The notes below the pieces were generated by a model that had not been told where the DNA came from, ran no database searches, and saw only the letters and a program-made list of their open reading frames with translations. From Clostridia bacterium (GTDB taxonomy: Bacteria; Bacillota; Clostridia; Oscillospirales; Acutalibacteraceae), in contig JAFWYP010000059.1 in assembly GCA_017517665.1 (NCBI GenBank), positions 1-64,000 on the forward strand: a stretch of DNA of 64,000 nucleotides, given 5' to 3'. Position numbers and translations under genes: made by a program. This document shows, one piece after another, positions 18,401 through 26,698 of the stretch (position 1 is the stretch's first letter; each line of letters opens with the position of its first letter).

Positions 18401-21161
18401 TGTTTATAAGAATATTGAATACGGCAAGGAAATTCCCGTTCCTGCAAACAATCCTGAAAAAGATGGTTATGAATTTATAAGATGGACTCCCGAAGCTCCC
18501 GAAGTAATGCCCGATAACGAGCTCCGCTTCACAGCTGTATGGGAAAAGATTCCCGAACCCACAGAGGTTGAATACAAAATCTTTATTTCATATCCCAACC
18601 CCGCAAATCCCGAGGAAACAATCACAAAGGCTGTTATCACCGACAGTGCTCTTCCCGGAACAACCGTAGGAGTTATTGAAGAAGGCGAAACAGCAACAAC
18701 AGATAAGGTTCATACCTACGAAGAAATCCTTGCAAAGGTTACGGTAGACGGCATCGAACCCGACTACAATAACAAACCCGCAACCATGACCGTAACAGAA
18801 AACGGCGGCGAAATCGTTGTTGAATTCAAGCTTACCAATTATACTGTTGAGTTCAATCCCAACGGTGGTAAGTTCGGCGAATCAGAAGATTCGGTTATCG
18901 TAAACGGCACATGGGGTCAGAAAGTAGATGCTCCCGCACAGCCCACAAGAACAGGTTATACATTTACAGACTGGGACAAGACCGTTCCCGATACATTCAC
19001 AGAAGATGTTGTTATTAATGCAACATGGGCAATTCAGAAGCACAATGCAATCTTCGTTGTAGTTGACGAAAACGGCAAAGAGGTTGACAGAATCTCCGTT
19101 GAATATGAATACGACAAAGCAATCACAGCTCCCGATTACACACCCGATAACGGTTATGAGTTCAACGGCTGGGATATTCCCGCAGGAACAACAATGGGAG
19201 AAAAAGATGTAACATTCACATCAACTCTTGATCCCATCTATTACTCAGTTTCTTATGGAATCTCAGGTCTTCCCGAAGATAAGAATGTTGAAGCACCTGC
19301 AAAGCAGACAGGCCTTCGTTACGGCGAACCTGCTGATGTAGCTGCAGCTCCCGAAGTTGAAGGCTACACATTCGACGGCTGGTATGACGGCAGAGTTAAA
19401 TACGATGCTGACGGTGAAGATAAGATTGATGCAATTGATAAGAATATCACTCTTACCGGTACTTACACAGCAAAAGAATACGCCATCATATACGATACAG
19501 ACGGCGCAGGTTCAATTGCTCCCGAATATTATGATTGTGATGAAGTTGTAAGCACCCTTCCCACAGTTACCAAGAATGGTTTTGAATTCCTTGGCTGGTA
19601 TGACGGCGATACAAAGGTTGAGGCAGGCTTCAAGATGCCCGCAAGAAACCTTGCTCTTATAGCTAAGTGGGAAGAAAACAATGTTCCTAAATTCACAATC
19701 ACCTATACCGATAACGGTGAAACAGTTCACACAGCAACTTATGCTGAAAACGAATCCATCGTTGAGTATACTCTTGCTAATGTTGAAGGCAAGACATTCA
19801 AGGGATGGTCACCCGCTCTTCCCGAAACAATGCCCGCAGAAAACCTTACCGTAGAGGCTGTTTGGGAAACCAACAAGCACTCCTTCACTCTTGATGCAGC
19901 CGGCGGTACTTTTGCAGGCGGTGCAACTGAATTCAAAGAGACATTTGAATTCGGAACATCTCTTTCGGACAAGCTTCCCGCAAATCCCACAAGAGACGGC
20001 TATGAATTCGCAGGCTGGGACGGCGAGCTTCCCTCAACAATGCCCGATAACGCAGTATCACTTAAGGCAACATGGACTCCCGTAGGCCCTGCAACTCATA
20101 AGGTTGAGTACTTCTACGCTGTAGACGGTGAAGTTTACGAAACTCTCACAGTTGAAGAAGGTAAGCCCATCGTTCATCCCGCAGATCCCACTGTTGAAGG
20201 TCTTACATTCGTAGAATGGGTAGATAAGGATGGCAATGCAATCCCCGAAGATCTTGTAATGGGTACAGAAGACATAAAGATTTATGCTAAGTTCGATGTT
20301 AACAGCTATAAGGTAACTTATATTGTTGACGGCGAAGTTTATGAAGAATATGATGTTCTTTATCAGGAAGAAGTACCCGTTCCCGAAGATCCCGCGGATT
20401 CTCCCGAACGCGTATTCGCAGGCTGGGATCCCAATCCCGAAGCAGTAATGCCCGCACGTGACCTCACGTACACAGCAAAGTGGGCAGATCCCGAACCCGA
20501 TAAGTACACAGCAACATTCCTTCGTGCAGACGGAAAGACACATGCAAAGCGTGTTCTTGCAGAAGGCGAAGCAATTGAAATTCCCGAAGCACCCAAGAAG
20601 TTTGGCTATGTATTCGTAGGCTGGGAGCCTGAAGTTCCCGAAACAATGCCTGCACAGGATATGGTATTTGAGCCTCAGTACGAAATTGATAAAACATTCG
20701 TAACAATCGTTGTAGGCGGAACAGTTATTGCAGGCGGTGCAATTGCAGCTTCAATTGCAAATGCAGCTATCATAACAGGCGCTTCAATCATCGGCGGTGT
20801 TATCGTTCTTGTCGGTGTTGCTGAACTTGTTAAGCATACTCACACAGTAACATACATTGTTGACGGCGAAACATACAAGACCTACAAGGTTGTTGAAGGA
20901 ATGAAGATTCCCGTTCCCGCAGACCCCGTAAAGGACGGCTTCACATTTGAAGGCTGGAATCCCGAAGTTCCCGAAAAGATGGGCAAGGAAGACCTTGTAT
21001 TCGAGGCAACATGGACTGAAATTTCAGATGATAATTCTTCAGATGTTGATGTTGAAATTCCCGAAACAGGTTCGGTTGCAGGCGGTCTTGCAGCATTCGC
21101 GGTTATCTCAGGTGCGGCTGCAGCAGCTTATGTAATCACAAGAAGAAAAAAGGAAGACTGA
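15444..21161 (+). CDS. Giant cell-surface protein of InlB B-type repeats with C-terminal IPETG anchor
   Basis: The 1905-residue protein opens with a signal peptide (MTHLKKSLAMLLALIMMFSS..., cleavage near ANA-WTP). A unique N-terminal region of about 300 residues includes a beta-sandwich-like stretch. About 17 repeats follow, each of roughly 70-85 residues and centred on G-x-x-F-x-G-W (GYTFVGW, GYEFLGW, GHKFTGW, GFTFEGW). These are Listeria-Bacteroides/InlB B repeats, common in adhesins of gut Bacillota. A hydrophobic Gly/Ala/Ile segment (about 1751-1797) interrupts the array before the last repeat. The C-terminus has IPETG (21057-21071), a hydrophobic helix and RRKKED, a sortase-substrate layout. 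The start at 15444 is 9 bases after AAGGAGG; the ATG at 15438 is too close. Confidence 0.9.
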   Translation: MTHLKKSLAMLLALIMMFSSMSVAANAWTPAEEPDDITFTVKFFRESPKGSGKWIPTEKAAPGDTVKARFYIKTGYATSGGESCLVFDKDFFSGVGLKDNEQMPLSTNPDYAGPNDDLYGAGEYGLEGKSSWKSADNFFEWIDKYYWAYILELVGKDYFNTYDIIQHSIVYENTKLNTKLDDSDWMYEFDFVVNNNEKTTTVGSTGEISVPPFYNSADIDGEMFIDIIKGKEGEKRSDRAYNKSMLLWYPEFHSNPGTLTTTSEVIFDLNLGLVNEDGSYSEDNIYTIEKGIIGTEAQLSSIPKPTPDTIPDPDTFPTITREDEEGNEYEVNKEFKYWTDKKPVEGETPEKVSVVNYDYDAVTLYAVWGEPAADVTYTLKEFYMDADGNYPEDVEGTTESAQAGDKVSAPESTDERFTLDKNLSDFEVEIDKNGTSVVNAYYERNKYNVVYHYEDMLGAQTDTYSARFGAELPAFNANGSDEPVRTGYTFVGWTTTKDGTEPENLPLVMPAEELHIYAIYVPGETYDFEFIFDAKEGTFSDGTKIKRYSYQYLEETVDPEEPTAPGKKFVGWDVDVPELADGDMYFEAMYEDVFYKVTFKADTDEDGTYETTVSELKFTYGEKLYPEHAPESYPADVWKLEDGTAVQFVNDEKTAFTVTEDVVLYTVGSDEYPANFYWSEEDLNNGAEPYTTVYVKYDTEISAPKAPEKDGYNFISWIPDAESGLIMDSYDGMDFYAVFDAKDITVTYDPNGGECAVPSATVKYEESVTLPEAAKDGYEFLGWVTPDDKNVGKAGESYAVPTENITLKADWDAEEHTITFVDEDGKELGKITADTDEEIETPDSLNPPVKEGHKFTGWTADGVTGTVNVPATMPADDMVLKATWEKLSYDFSANANGGKFDNEEDKISGKILYGEPLNVEQPDWTGHEFLGWAKADDESNTIITLPKTMPAEALNIKAVWKTNKHDVYYDALGGIFTEEEGTPGFLVYKNIEYGKEIPVPANNPEKDGYEFIRWTPEAPEVMPDNELRFTAVWEKIPEPTEVEYKIFISYPNPANPEETITKAVITDSALPGTTVGVIEEGETATTDKVHTYEEILAKVTVDGIEPDYNNKPATMTVTENGGEIVVEFKLTNYTVEFNPNGGKFGESEDSVIVNGTWGQKVDAPAQPTRTGYTFTDWDKTVPDTFTEDVVINATWAIQKHNAIFVVVDENGKEVDRISVEYEYDKAITAPDYTPDNGYEFNGWDIPAGTTMGEKDVTFTSTLDPIYYSVSYGISGLPEDKNVEAPAKQTGLRYGEPADVAAAPEVEGYTFDGWYDGRVKYDADGEDKIDAIDKNITLTGTYTAKEYAIIYDTDGAGSIAPEYYDCDEVVSTLPTVTKNGFEFLGWYDGDTKVEAGFKMPARNLALIAKWEENNVPKFTITYTDNGETVHTATYAENESIVEYTLANVEGKTFKGWSPALPETMPAENLTVEAVWETNKHSFTLDAAGGTFAGGATEFKETFEFGTSLSDKLPANPTRDGYEFAGWDGELPSTMPDNAVSLKATWTPVGPATHKVEYFYAVDGEVYETLTVEEGKPIVHPADPTVEGLTFVEWVDKDGNAIPEDLVMGTEDIKIYAKFDVNSYKVTYIVDGEVYEEYDVLYQEEVPVPEDPADSPERVFAGWDPNPEAVMPARDLTYTAKWADPEPDKYTATFLRADGKTHAKRVLAEGEAIEIPEAPKKFGYVFVGWEPEVPETMPAQDMVFEPQYEIDKTFVTIVVGGTVIAGGAIAASIANAAIITGASIIGGVIVLVGVAELVKHTHTVTYIVDGETYKTYKVVEGMKIPVPADPVKDGFTFEGWNPEVPEKMGKEDLVFEATWTEISDDNSSDVDVEIPETGSVAGGLAAFAVISGAAAAAYVITRRKKED
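16870..21010 (+). repeat. Array of about 17 InlB B-type protein repeats
   Basis: Successive units share G-x-x-F-x-x-W, followed about 10 residues later by P-x-x-M-P-x-x-x-L and an A-x-W/Y strand end. Unit sequences vary widely at both protein and DNA level, so this is an old, diverged array rather than a recent tandem expansion. Boundaries are approximate. Confidence 0.8.
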
Positions 21162-21195
21162 TTTTAACAAATCATAATCCCGAATAAACAAAATG

Positions 21196-21225
21196 AGAGC
21201 TGTCACGAAAGTGGCAGCTCTTTTA
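21196..21225 (+). terminator. Intrinsic terminator of the giant surface-protein gene
   Basis: An 11-pair stem (AGAGCTGTCAC with GTGGCAGCTCT, one G-T pair) on a GAAA tetraloop runs into TTTT. Confidence 0.85.
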
Positions 21226-21241
21226 TATAATGCATACAAGA

Positions 21242-21269
21242 AAAGCCGTACTGTTGCAGTACGGCTTTA
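21242..21269 (-). terminator. Intrinsic terminator of mtaB
   Basis: A 12-base stem (AAAGCCGTACTG / CAGTACGGCTTT) with a TTG loop lies just past the mtaB stop. In the minus direction it runs into TTTTCTT. Confidence 0.8.
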
Positions 21270-21275
21270 ATCATT

Positions 21276-22556
21276 TTATATTAATTCTCCTACACAAAAA
21301 TCTCCATCAACACCGACTATTTCGGCCTTGACTATTCCGTGAATATTTTCGCAGGGAATTTTGACGGGTGTGTAGTTTGCGGTGTAGCCTTGTGAAAATC
21401 CGTCATGATATTCCTCGATAAGAATGTCAACCGTTTTGCCGACTTGGCTTTCAAGAAATTTATTCCTTATTTTATCGCAGGCGTCACTCATAAGGGATGC
21501 TCTGCGTTCCTTTTCGCTCTTTTCAATCTGGTCAGGCATTTTTGCGGCAGGTGTACCCGGTCTTATCGAATAAGGGAAAACATGAACCTTTTCAAATCCC
21601 ACCTTTTGAGCAAATTCAAGCGAAGAAAGGAAATCTTTATTGGTCTCGCCCGGAAAACCGACCATGATATCGGTTGTTATTGTTGTGTCGTCAAATGCAT
21701 TGCGCAGCTTTTGGCAAAGCTCAAAGTATTCTGCGCTGTTATAGTGTCTGTTCATGCGTTTGAGAGTGCTGTCGCATCCGCTTTGAAGAGAAATATGAAG
21801 CTGCGGACAAAACTCAGGGATTTCAGCAAGTCCGGAAATAATTTCATCTGTGATGTGGTCAGGCTCAAGAGAACCGAGTCTGACTCTTTTTATGCCCTCA
21901 AATGATGCGGCAAGTCTGACAGCATCAACAATATTATAGTCGGTCCCCATGCCGTATGCCGAAAGATTTATTCCCACCAGAACTATCTCCGAAAAGCCGT
22001 TCTTTTCGAGTGCGGCAATTTCGTTTTTCAGTTCTTCAAGAGGTTTTGAGCGCACTCTGCCTCTTGCGTAGGGAATAATGCAGTATGAACAGAAACGATT
22101 GCAGCCGTCCTCGATTTTGACGTTTGCTCTTGTTCTTTCGCGGAAACTGCTTATGCAGTCGCCTGAAAATGCATCTCCCGTTTTATGTTCGTCAACAGCA
22201 ATGATTCTGCCTCTGTTGCTGATATACTGATTAATATATTCAAAAATCAGACGGTTGCTTTTGTTGCCGATAATAATATCCGCTTCGTCAAGCTTTCCGC
22301 TGATTTCGGGAAAAGCCTGCGGCATACATCCCGTTAAAACAACTATGCTGTCGGGATGGTTCTTCTTGAATCTGCGCACAGCCTGTCTGGTTTTTCTGTC
22401 ACTTTCTGCTGTGACCGTGCAGGAATTTATAATATAAACATCGGCATCTTCGGTATGGTCTGATATAAGGAAGCCGTGGCTTTCAAGGTTCTGTGCCATC
22501 GCCTGCGACTCATATTGATTAACTTTGCATCCGAGTGTGTAAAATGCAGCTTTCAT
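21276..22556 (-). CDS. mtaB: tRNA t6A37 methylthiotransferase MtaB
   Basis: It converts t6A to ms2t6A at position 37 of ANN-decoding tRNAs. The 426-residue radical-SAM methylthiotransferase has the N-terminal domain with three cluster Cys (GCKVNQ, NSCTVT, GCMPQ), the radical-SAM CNRFCSYC motif (CxxxCxxC) at about 142-149 and a C-terminal TRAM domain (about 365-426). The start is the ATG at complement 22554-22556, 8 bases after AAGGTG; the longer frame upstream has no ribosome site. It is divergent from the carboxypeptidase gene. Confidence 0.93.
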   Translation of the reverse strand: MKAAFYTLGCKVNQYESQAMAQNLESHGFLISDHTEDADVYIINSCTVTAESDRKTRQAVRRFKKNHPDSIVVLTGCMPQAFPEISGKLDEADIIIGNKSNRLIFEYINQYISNRGRIIAVDEHKTGDAFSGDCISSFRERTRANVKIEDGCNRFCSYCIIPYARGRVRSKPLEELKNEIAALEKNGFSEIVLVGINLSAYGMGTDYNIVDAVRLAASFEGIKRVRLGSLEPDHITDEIISGLAEIPEFCPQLHISLQSGCDSTLKRMNRHYNSAEYFELCQKLRNAFDDTTITTDIMVGFPGETNKDFLSSLEFAQKVGFEKVHVFPYSIRPGTPAAKMPDQIEKSEKERRASLMSDACDKIRNKFLESQVGKTVDILIEEYHDGFSQGYTANYTPVKIPCENIHGIVKAEIVGVDGDFCVGELI

Positions 22557-22647
22557 AAAAATCACCTTGTAAATTATAACAGATAATCCTGTGATAATCA
22601 ATGCGTATTATAACATATATTTAGATATATGTGAAAGGGGAGTTTAT

Positions 22648-23796
22648 ATGAAAAAAACAATATCACTCATTATTGCAATGGCAGTCATGCTGTTATCGGT
22701 TTTGCAGGTATATGCTGCTGAAGAAAAATTGCCCGTTGATATAAAAGCAAAGGCAGCAGTTCTGATGGATGCGTCAACGGGAAAGGTTCTGATGAAATAC
22801 AATGAAAACGAGAAGCTTTATCCTGCATCTGTAACGAAGATAATGCCGCTTTTGCTTGTATGTGAAGCTATTGATGAAGGCAGAATATCGCTTGGTGATA
22901 AAGTAACCGTATCAGCTTCTGCGGCATCAAAAGGAGGTTCTCAGATATGGCTGAAGGAAGGGGAGCAGATGACTGTTGATGAGCTTCTGAAAGCAACCGC
23001 CGTTTACAGTGCAAATGATGCGTGTACGGCTCTCGGCGAATACATAGCGGGAAGTGATGAGGCGTTTGTTAAATTGCTCAATGAAAGAGCAAAAGAGCTG
23101 GGCATGACAAACACTTATTTTGAAAATTGCACGGGTCTTGACGACACAACGGAAAATCATCTCACAACCGCACTTGATGTTGCGATTATGTCAAGAGAGC
23201 TTCTCAAACATGAACTGATAACGAATTACACAACGATATGGATGGATTCGCTCAGAAACGGTCAGACGGAGCTTGTGAACACAAATAAGCTTGTGCGTTT
23301 TTATGAGGGAACAACGGGTCTGAAAACGGGCACAACAGCAAAGGCAGGATGCTGTGTTTCTGCAAGTGCAATGCGTGACGGAACGCATCTTATAGCCGTT
23401 GTCATGGGAAGTGATAACAGCACAGACCGTTTTGAAACAGCGAAGGCAATGCTTAATATGGGTTTTGCAAATTATTCAACGGTAACTCCGGTTATAGATA
23501 CTTCCCTGATTCCGAAAGTTGGCGTTATAGGGGGAGTTGTTGAAGAAATAACTCCGAAAATTCCTCAGGTGAATCCTGTGCTGATTGAAAAAGGCAGGGA
23601 GGGCGATATAACGCAGACGATAGACCTTGCCGTTGATGTGGCGGCACCTGTTGAGCAGGGTCAGGTACTCGGCACGGTAACTTTTAAGCTTGGCGATGAA
23701 GAAATCGGGACATATAATTTAACATCGCCCGACACTGTTGAGATGCTTACCTTCGGAATAATATTCAAAAGAATAATAAGTGCAATTGCTTCATAA
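22648..23796 (+). CDS. D-alanyl-D-alanine carboxypeptidase (PBP5/DacF type)
   Basis: It trims the terminal D-Ala from peptidoglycan stem peptides outside the membrane. The 382-residue protein has a signal peptide (MKKTISLIIAMAVMLLSVLQ, cleavage after VYA), the SxxK motif at 61-64 (SVTK), SxN at 121-123 (SAN) and KTG at 226-228 (KTGTT). A PBP5 C-terminal beta domain (about 285-360) and a short C-terminal amphipathic helix follow, the latter probably for membrane attachment. The start follows AAAGGGGAG. It is monocistronic, ending before a terminator. Confidence 0.93.
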   Translation: MKKTISLIIAMAVMLLSVLQVYAAEEKLPVDIKAKAAVLMDASTGKVLMKYNENEKLYPASVTKIMPLLLVCEAIDEGRISLGDKVTVSASAASKGGSQIWLKEGEQMTVDELLKATAVYSANDACTALGEYIAGSDEAFVKLLNERAKELGMTNTYFENCTGLDDTTENHLTTALDVAIMSRELLKHELITNYTTIWMDSLRNGQTELVNTNKLVRFYEGTTGLKTGTTAKAGCCVSASAMRDGTHLIAVVMGSDNSTDRFETAKAMLNMGFANYSTVTPVIDTSLIPKVGVIGGVVEEITPKIPQVNPVLIEKGREGDITQTIDLAVDVAAPVEQGQVLGTVTFKLGDEEIGTYNLTSPDTVEMLTFGIIFKRIISAIAS

Positions 23797-23833
23797 ATAC
23801 CGTTTGCAAAAATCAATAGAATATGGTAAAATG

Positions 23834-23871
23834 GACATGGAACAAAAATCTTTGTTTCGTGTCTGTTTTTT
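23834..23871 (+). terminator. Intrinsic terminator after the carboxypeptidase gene
   Basis: A 13-pair stem (GACATGGAACAAA with TTTGTTTCGTGTC, two G-T pairs) and an AATC loop are followed by TGTTTTTT. Confidence 0.8.
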
Positions 23872-23915
23872 ACCCCGAAATCTTAAAATATTTTAATATT
23901 TTTTACTATTAAGTG

Positions 23916-23944
23916 TTGCAAAGAATTCATTTATAGGGTAAAAT
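23916..23944 (+). promoter_or_regulatory. Sigma-A-type promoter of pgi
   Basis: TTGCAA (23916-23921), a 17-base spacer and TAAAAT (23939-23944) lie 56 bases upstream of pgi. Confidence 0.65.
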
Positions 23945-23999
23945 ATATTAAATAATCATTTATTATACTGTTTTTTATAGTAGGGGTGTAAAGACTGAG

Positions 24000-25337
24000 A
24001 TGACGATAAAACTCAATCTCAACTATGCGGGCGGATATGCCTGCGAAGAAAAACTTAAGGCTATGCAGGCTGAGGTTTCCAAGGCTCATGCAATGCTTCA
24101 CGAGGGAACAGGTGAGGGAAATGATTTCCTCGGCTGGATAGATCTTCCCGTTAATTATGACAAGGCGGAATTTGCTCAAATAAAAGAATGCGCCGAAAAA
24201 ATCAAGAAGGATTCAGAGGTGCTTATTGTTCTCGGTATCGGCGGCTCATACCTCGGTGCCAGAGCGGCTATTGAATTTATCAAGTCAAATAACTATAACC
24301 TTGTCAAAAAGGATACTCCCGATATATATTTCGGCGGTAACACAATCAGCTCATCGGCTGTTGCAGAGCTTATAAAGCTTGTTGAAGGAAAAAATTTCTC
24401 GATTAACGTTATTTCAAAATCGGGAACAACAACAGAAACAGCCGTTGCATTCCGTATCTTCAAAAAGCTTGCCGAAGAAAAATACGGCAAGGAAGAAGCG
24501 GCAAAAAGAATTTACGTAACAACAGACAAATCCAGAGGTGCTCTCAAGGCACTTGCAGACAGCGAAGGCTACAAAACCTTTGTTGTGCCCGATGATGTAG
24601 GCGGCAGATATTCCGTTCTTACTGCGGTAGGTCTTCTTCCCATTGCAGTAGCGGGAATTGATATTGATGCCATTATGCAGGGCGCTGCAGATGCAAGAGA
24701 AGCATATTCAAAGGATGATGTTCTGTCAAATGATTGCTACAAATATGCGGCAATCAGAAATATGCTCTACCGTGACGGCAAGAAGCTTGAAATGATGGCG
24801 GCTTACGAACCTTCAATGACCATGTGGTGCGAATGGTTCAAGCAGCTTTTCGGTGAAAGCGAAGGAAAAGACGGCAAGGGTATTTATCCCACTTCAGCTA
24901 TTTTCTCAACCGACCTTCATTCACTCGGTCAGTATATTCAGCAGGGTGAAAGAAGTCTTTTTGAAACGGTTATCTGGGTTAACAGTCCCAAGGAAGATGT
25001 TGAAATCGAATTCGACGATGTCAACGGTGACGGACTCAACTTTGTTGCAGGCAAAACTCTTCATTTTGTCAACAGCAAGGCTTTTGCAGGAACTGTTCTC
25101 GCACATGCTGACGGCGATGTTCCCAATATCGTTCTTGAAATCGAAAAGCAGGATGAATATACTCTCGGTCAGATGATTTATTTCTTTGAAAAGGCTTGCG
25201 GTCTTTCGGGTTATATGCTTGGTGTTAATCCTTTCGACCAGCCCGGCGTTGAGAGCTATAAAAAGAATATGTTTGCCCTTCTCGGAAAGCCCGGTTACGA
25301 GGCTGAGAAAGAGGCACTCGAAGCAAGAATTAAATAA
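24000..25337 (+). CDS. pgi: Glucose-6-phosphate isomerase
   Basis: It interconverts glucose-6-phosphate and fructose-6-phosphate in the cytoplasm. The 445-residue protein is the short bacterial form. It shows the SIS-fold signatures: [13 protein letters not shown] (about 78-90), [10 protein letters not shown] (about 138-147), [14 protein letters not shown] (about 198-211), QQGERSLFE and the C-terminal [11 protein letters not shown] with the catalytic-region residues. It supplies glucose-6-phosphate towards the glycogen genes upstream, though it is a separate transcript. The next gene starts 27 bases later. Confidence 0.96.
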   Translation: MTIKLNLNYAGGYACEEKLKAMQAEVSKAHAMLHEGTGEGNDFLGWIDLPVNYDKAEFAQIKECAEKIKKDSEVLIVLGIGGSYLGARAAIEFIKSNNYNLVKKDTPDIYFGGNTISSSAVAELIKLVEGKNFSINVISKSGTTTETAVAFRIFKKLAEEKYGKEEAAKRIYVTTDKSRGALKALADSEGYKTFVVPDDVGGRYSVLTAVGLLPIAVAGIDIDAIMQGAADAREAYSKDDVLSNDCYKYAAIRNMLYRDGKKLEMMAAYEPSMTMWCEWFKQLFGESEGKDGKGIYPTSAIFSTDLHSLGQYIQQGERSLFETVIWVNSPKEDVEIEFDDVNGDGLNFVAGKTLHFVNSKAFAGTVLAHADGDVPNIVLEIEKQDEYTLGQMIYFFEKACGLSGYMLGVNPFDQPGVESYKKNMFALLGKPGYEAEKEALEARIK

Positions 25338-25363
25338 ATTTACTATACAGGAGGATTTTTAAA

Positions 25364-25780
25364 ATGGTAAAACTTATTCTCGGAAACAAAGGCTCAGGAA
25401 AAACAAAAAGACTTATCGACCTCGTAAATAATGCAGTTGAAAAGTCAAACGGCAATGTTGTTTGCATTGAAAAAGAAAGACTTCTCACTTATGACGTAAA
25501 CTACAGAGCAAGACTTGTTGAAACAGACCATTATAAAGTATCGGGTTACGATGCATTCTACGGTTTCCTTTGCGGTATCGTTGCAGGCGACCATGACATA
25601 ACGGATATCCTTGTTGACGCTACTCTCAAGATTGGCGGCAGAGATTATGAAGCACTTGCAAACTTCCTTGAGAAGGTTTCAGAGCTCAGCAAGCTTGCAG
25701 AGCAGGATATCACCTTCACCGTTTCATGCGATGAAAGCGACCTTCCCGCAAGAGTTTTCGATTTCTGCGAAAAAATCTGA
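25364..25780 (+). CDS. Small P-loop protein of unknown function
   Basis: The 138-residue protein opens with a Walker A motif (LGNKGSGKTK at residues 5-14). A hydrophobic strand ending in Asp (DILVDATLKIGG at about 85-96) is a candidate Walker B. There is no transmembrane segment or partner domain, and it is far too short for a PilT-type ATPase, a name homologues sometimes receive. A strong AGGAGG precedes the ATG. It follows pgi by 27 bases, so the two may be co-transcribed. Function not recognised. Confidence 0.8.
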   Translation: MVKLILGNKGSGKTKRLIDLVNNAVEKSNGNVVCIEKERLLTYDVNYRARLVETDHYKVSGYDAFYGFLCGIVAGDHDITDILVDATLKIGGRDYEALANFLEKVSELSKLAEQDITFTVSCDESDLPARVFDFCEKI

Positions 25781-25799
25781 ATTTAATTCAAAATTTTAG

Positions 25800-25828
25800 T
25801 TGACAAATCGCGTCTTTGAATATATAAT
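25800..25828 (+). promoter_or_regulatory. Sigma-A-type promoter of yceD-rpmF
   Basis: Consensus TTGACA (25800-25805), a 17-base spacer and perfect TATAAT (25823-25828) lie 30 bases upstream of the yceD-like start codon. Confidence 0.8.
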
Positions 25829-25857
25829 ATTCTCTGCGTGATTTTAGGTGTAAATTT

Positions 25858-26352
25858 ATGATATTGGATTTAGAACCTATTTTTAACAATGAAGGAATGG
25901 TTAAGCAGTTTGATTATGAGCTTGACCTTTCGGAGCAGGAGCTTAACGGCTCGAAGCCTTTTGCTTCTCCGGTAAGAATCAGCGGCCATGCTGGCAACTA
26001 TACTGGCATAGTTGAACTTCATGCGACTGCGGATTTCACTCTTGAAACCGCTTGCGACCGTTGCGCAAAACCGATTTCGCTCTCGCTCGCAACCAAAATT
26101 TTCCACACGCTTGTTACAAGTCTTAATGACGAAACAAACGATGAGCTTTTGCTCGTCAATGAACTGAGATTCAATCTCGATGAACTTATATCCGAGGATA
26201 TTTTCCTTGACCTTCCCTCAAAGTTTCTTTGCGGAAAGGATTGCAAAGGGATTTGTCCGAAGTGCGGTGCGGATTTGAATGAAGGTTCATGCAGCTGCGA
26301 AAAAGAGGTTGACCCGCGTCTTGCGGCGCTTAAGCAGCTTTTGGATAATTAA
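25858..26352 (+). CDS. YceD/DUF177 family protein (23S rRNA accumulation)
   Basis: The 164-residue DUF177 protein has a central CDRC pair (about 62-65) and a C-terminal zinc-ribbon-like Cys set (CGKDCKGICPKCG, then CSC). It lies directly upstream of rpmF, the conserved arrangement of this family across bacteria and plastids. Family knowledge: YceD is needed for normal 23S rRNA accumulation, by a mechanism not well defined. A consensus promoter lies just upstream and rpmF begins 52 bases downstream. Confidence 0.9.
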   Translation: MILDLEPIFNNEGMVKQFDYELDLSEQELNGSKPFASPVRISGHAGNYTGIVELHATADFTLETACDRCAKPISLSLATKIFHTLVTSLNDETNDELLLVNELRFNLDELISEDIFLDLPSKFLCGKDCKGICPKCGADLNEGSCSCEKEVDPRLAALKQLLDN

Positions 26353-26404
26353 TAAAAAAACCCGAGGGTTTAATTAAAGCACAAAATTAAGGAGGTGCTT
26401 AGGC

Positions 26405-26587
26405 ATGGCAGTACCCAAGAGAAGAGTATCAAAGGCAAGAAGAGACAAGAGACGCTCCAACGTTTGGAAGATGTCCGCTCCCCAGCTTGAAAAGTGCTCA
26501 AACTGCGGTGAGTACAAGAGAACTCACAGACTTTGCCCCGAGTGCGGTTATTACAACGGCAAGCAGGTAGTAGTTAAGGAAGCATAA
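26405..26587 (+). CDS. rpmF: Large ribosomal subunit protein bL32 (zinc-binding form)
   Basis: The 60-residue protein begins MAVPKRRVSKARRDKRRS and carries four Cys in two CxxC pairs (CSNC and CPEC). This is the zinc-binding version rather than the Cys-free version used in zinc shortage. The ATG follows a very strong AAGGAGGTG. It shares a transcript with yceD and ends at a terminator. Confidence 0.96.
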   Translation: MAVPKRRVSKARRDKRRSNVWKMSAPQLEKCSNCGEYKRTHRLCPECGYYNGKQVVVKEA

Positions 26588-26608
26588 GTCAGAGTTAAAT
26601 TTAGCTTT

Positions 26609-26646
26609 AAACGGAGAAATCTCAAAAGAGGTTATCTCCGTTTTTG
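26609..26646 (+). terminator. Intrinsic terminator of rpmF
   Basis: A 9-base perfect outer stem (AAACGGAGA / TCTCCGTTT) with an inner CTC-AAAA-GAG hairpin ends in a T-run. Confidence 0.85.
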
Positions 26647-26662
26647 CTTTTTATACAAAAAT

Positions 26663-26693
26663 AACGGGCTTTACATAATCTGTAAAGCCCGTT
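26663..26693 (-). terminator. Intrinsic terminator for the 26699-27052 gene
   Basis: A 13-base perfect stem (AACGGGCTTTACA / TGTAAAGCCCGTT) lies just past the minus-strand stop and runs into ATTTTTG in that direction. Confidence 0.85.
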
Positions 26694-26698
26694 TGATG

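Noticed and set aside
20058-20543. Minus-strand open frame inside the giant surface-protein gene
   Set aside because: Composition is that of a shadow frame, without start signals; the plus-strand repeats are clearly the coding sequence.
16870-21010. Direct DNA repeats that might mark recombination or phase variation in the surface-protein gene
   Set aside because: Units are diverged at DNA level; no long identical tandem copies or simple-sequence tracts were seen.
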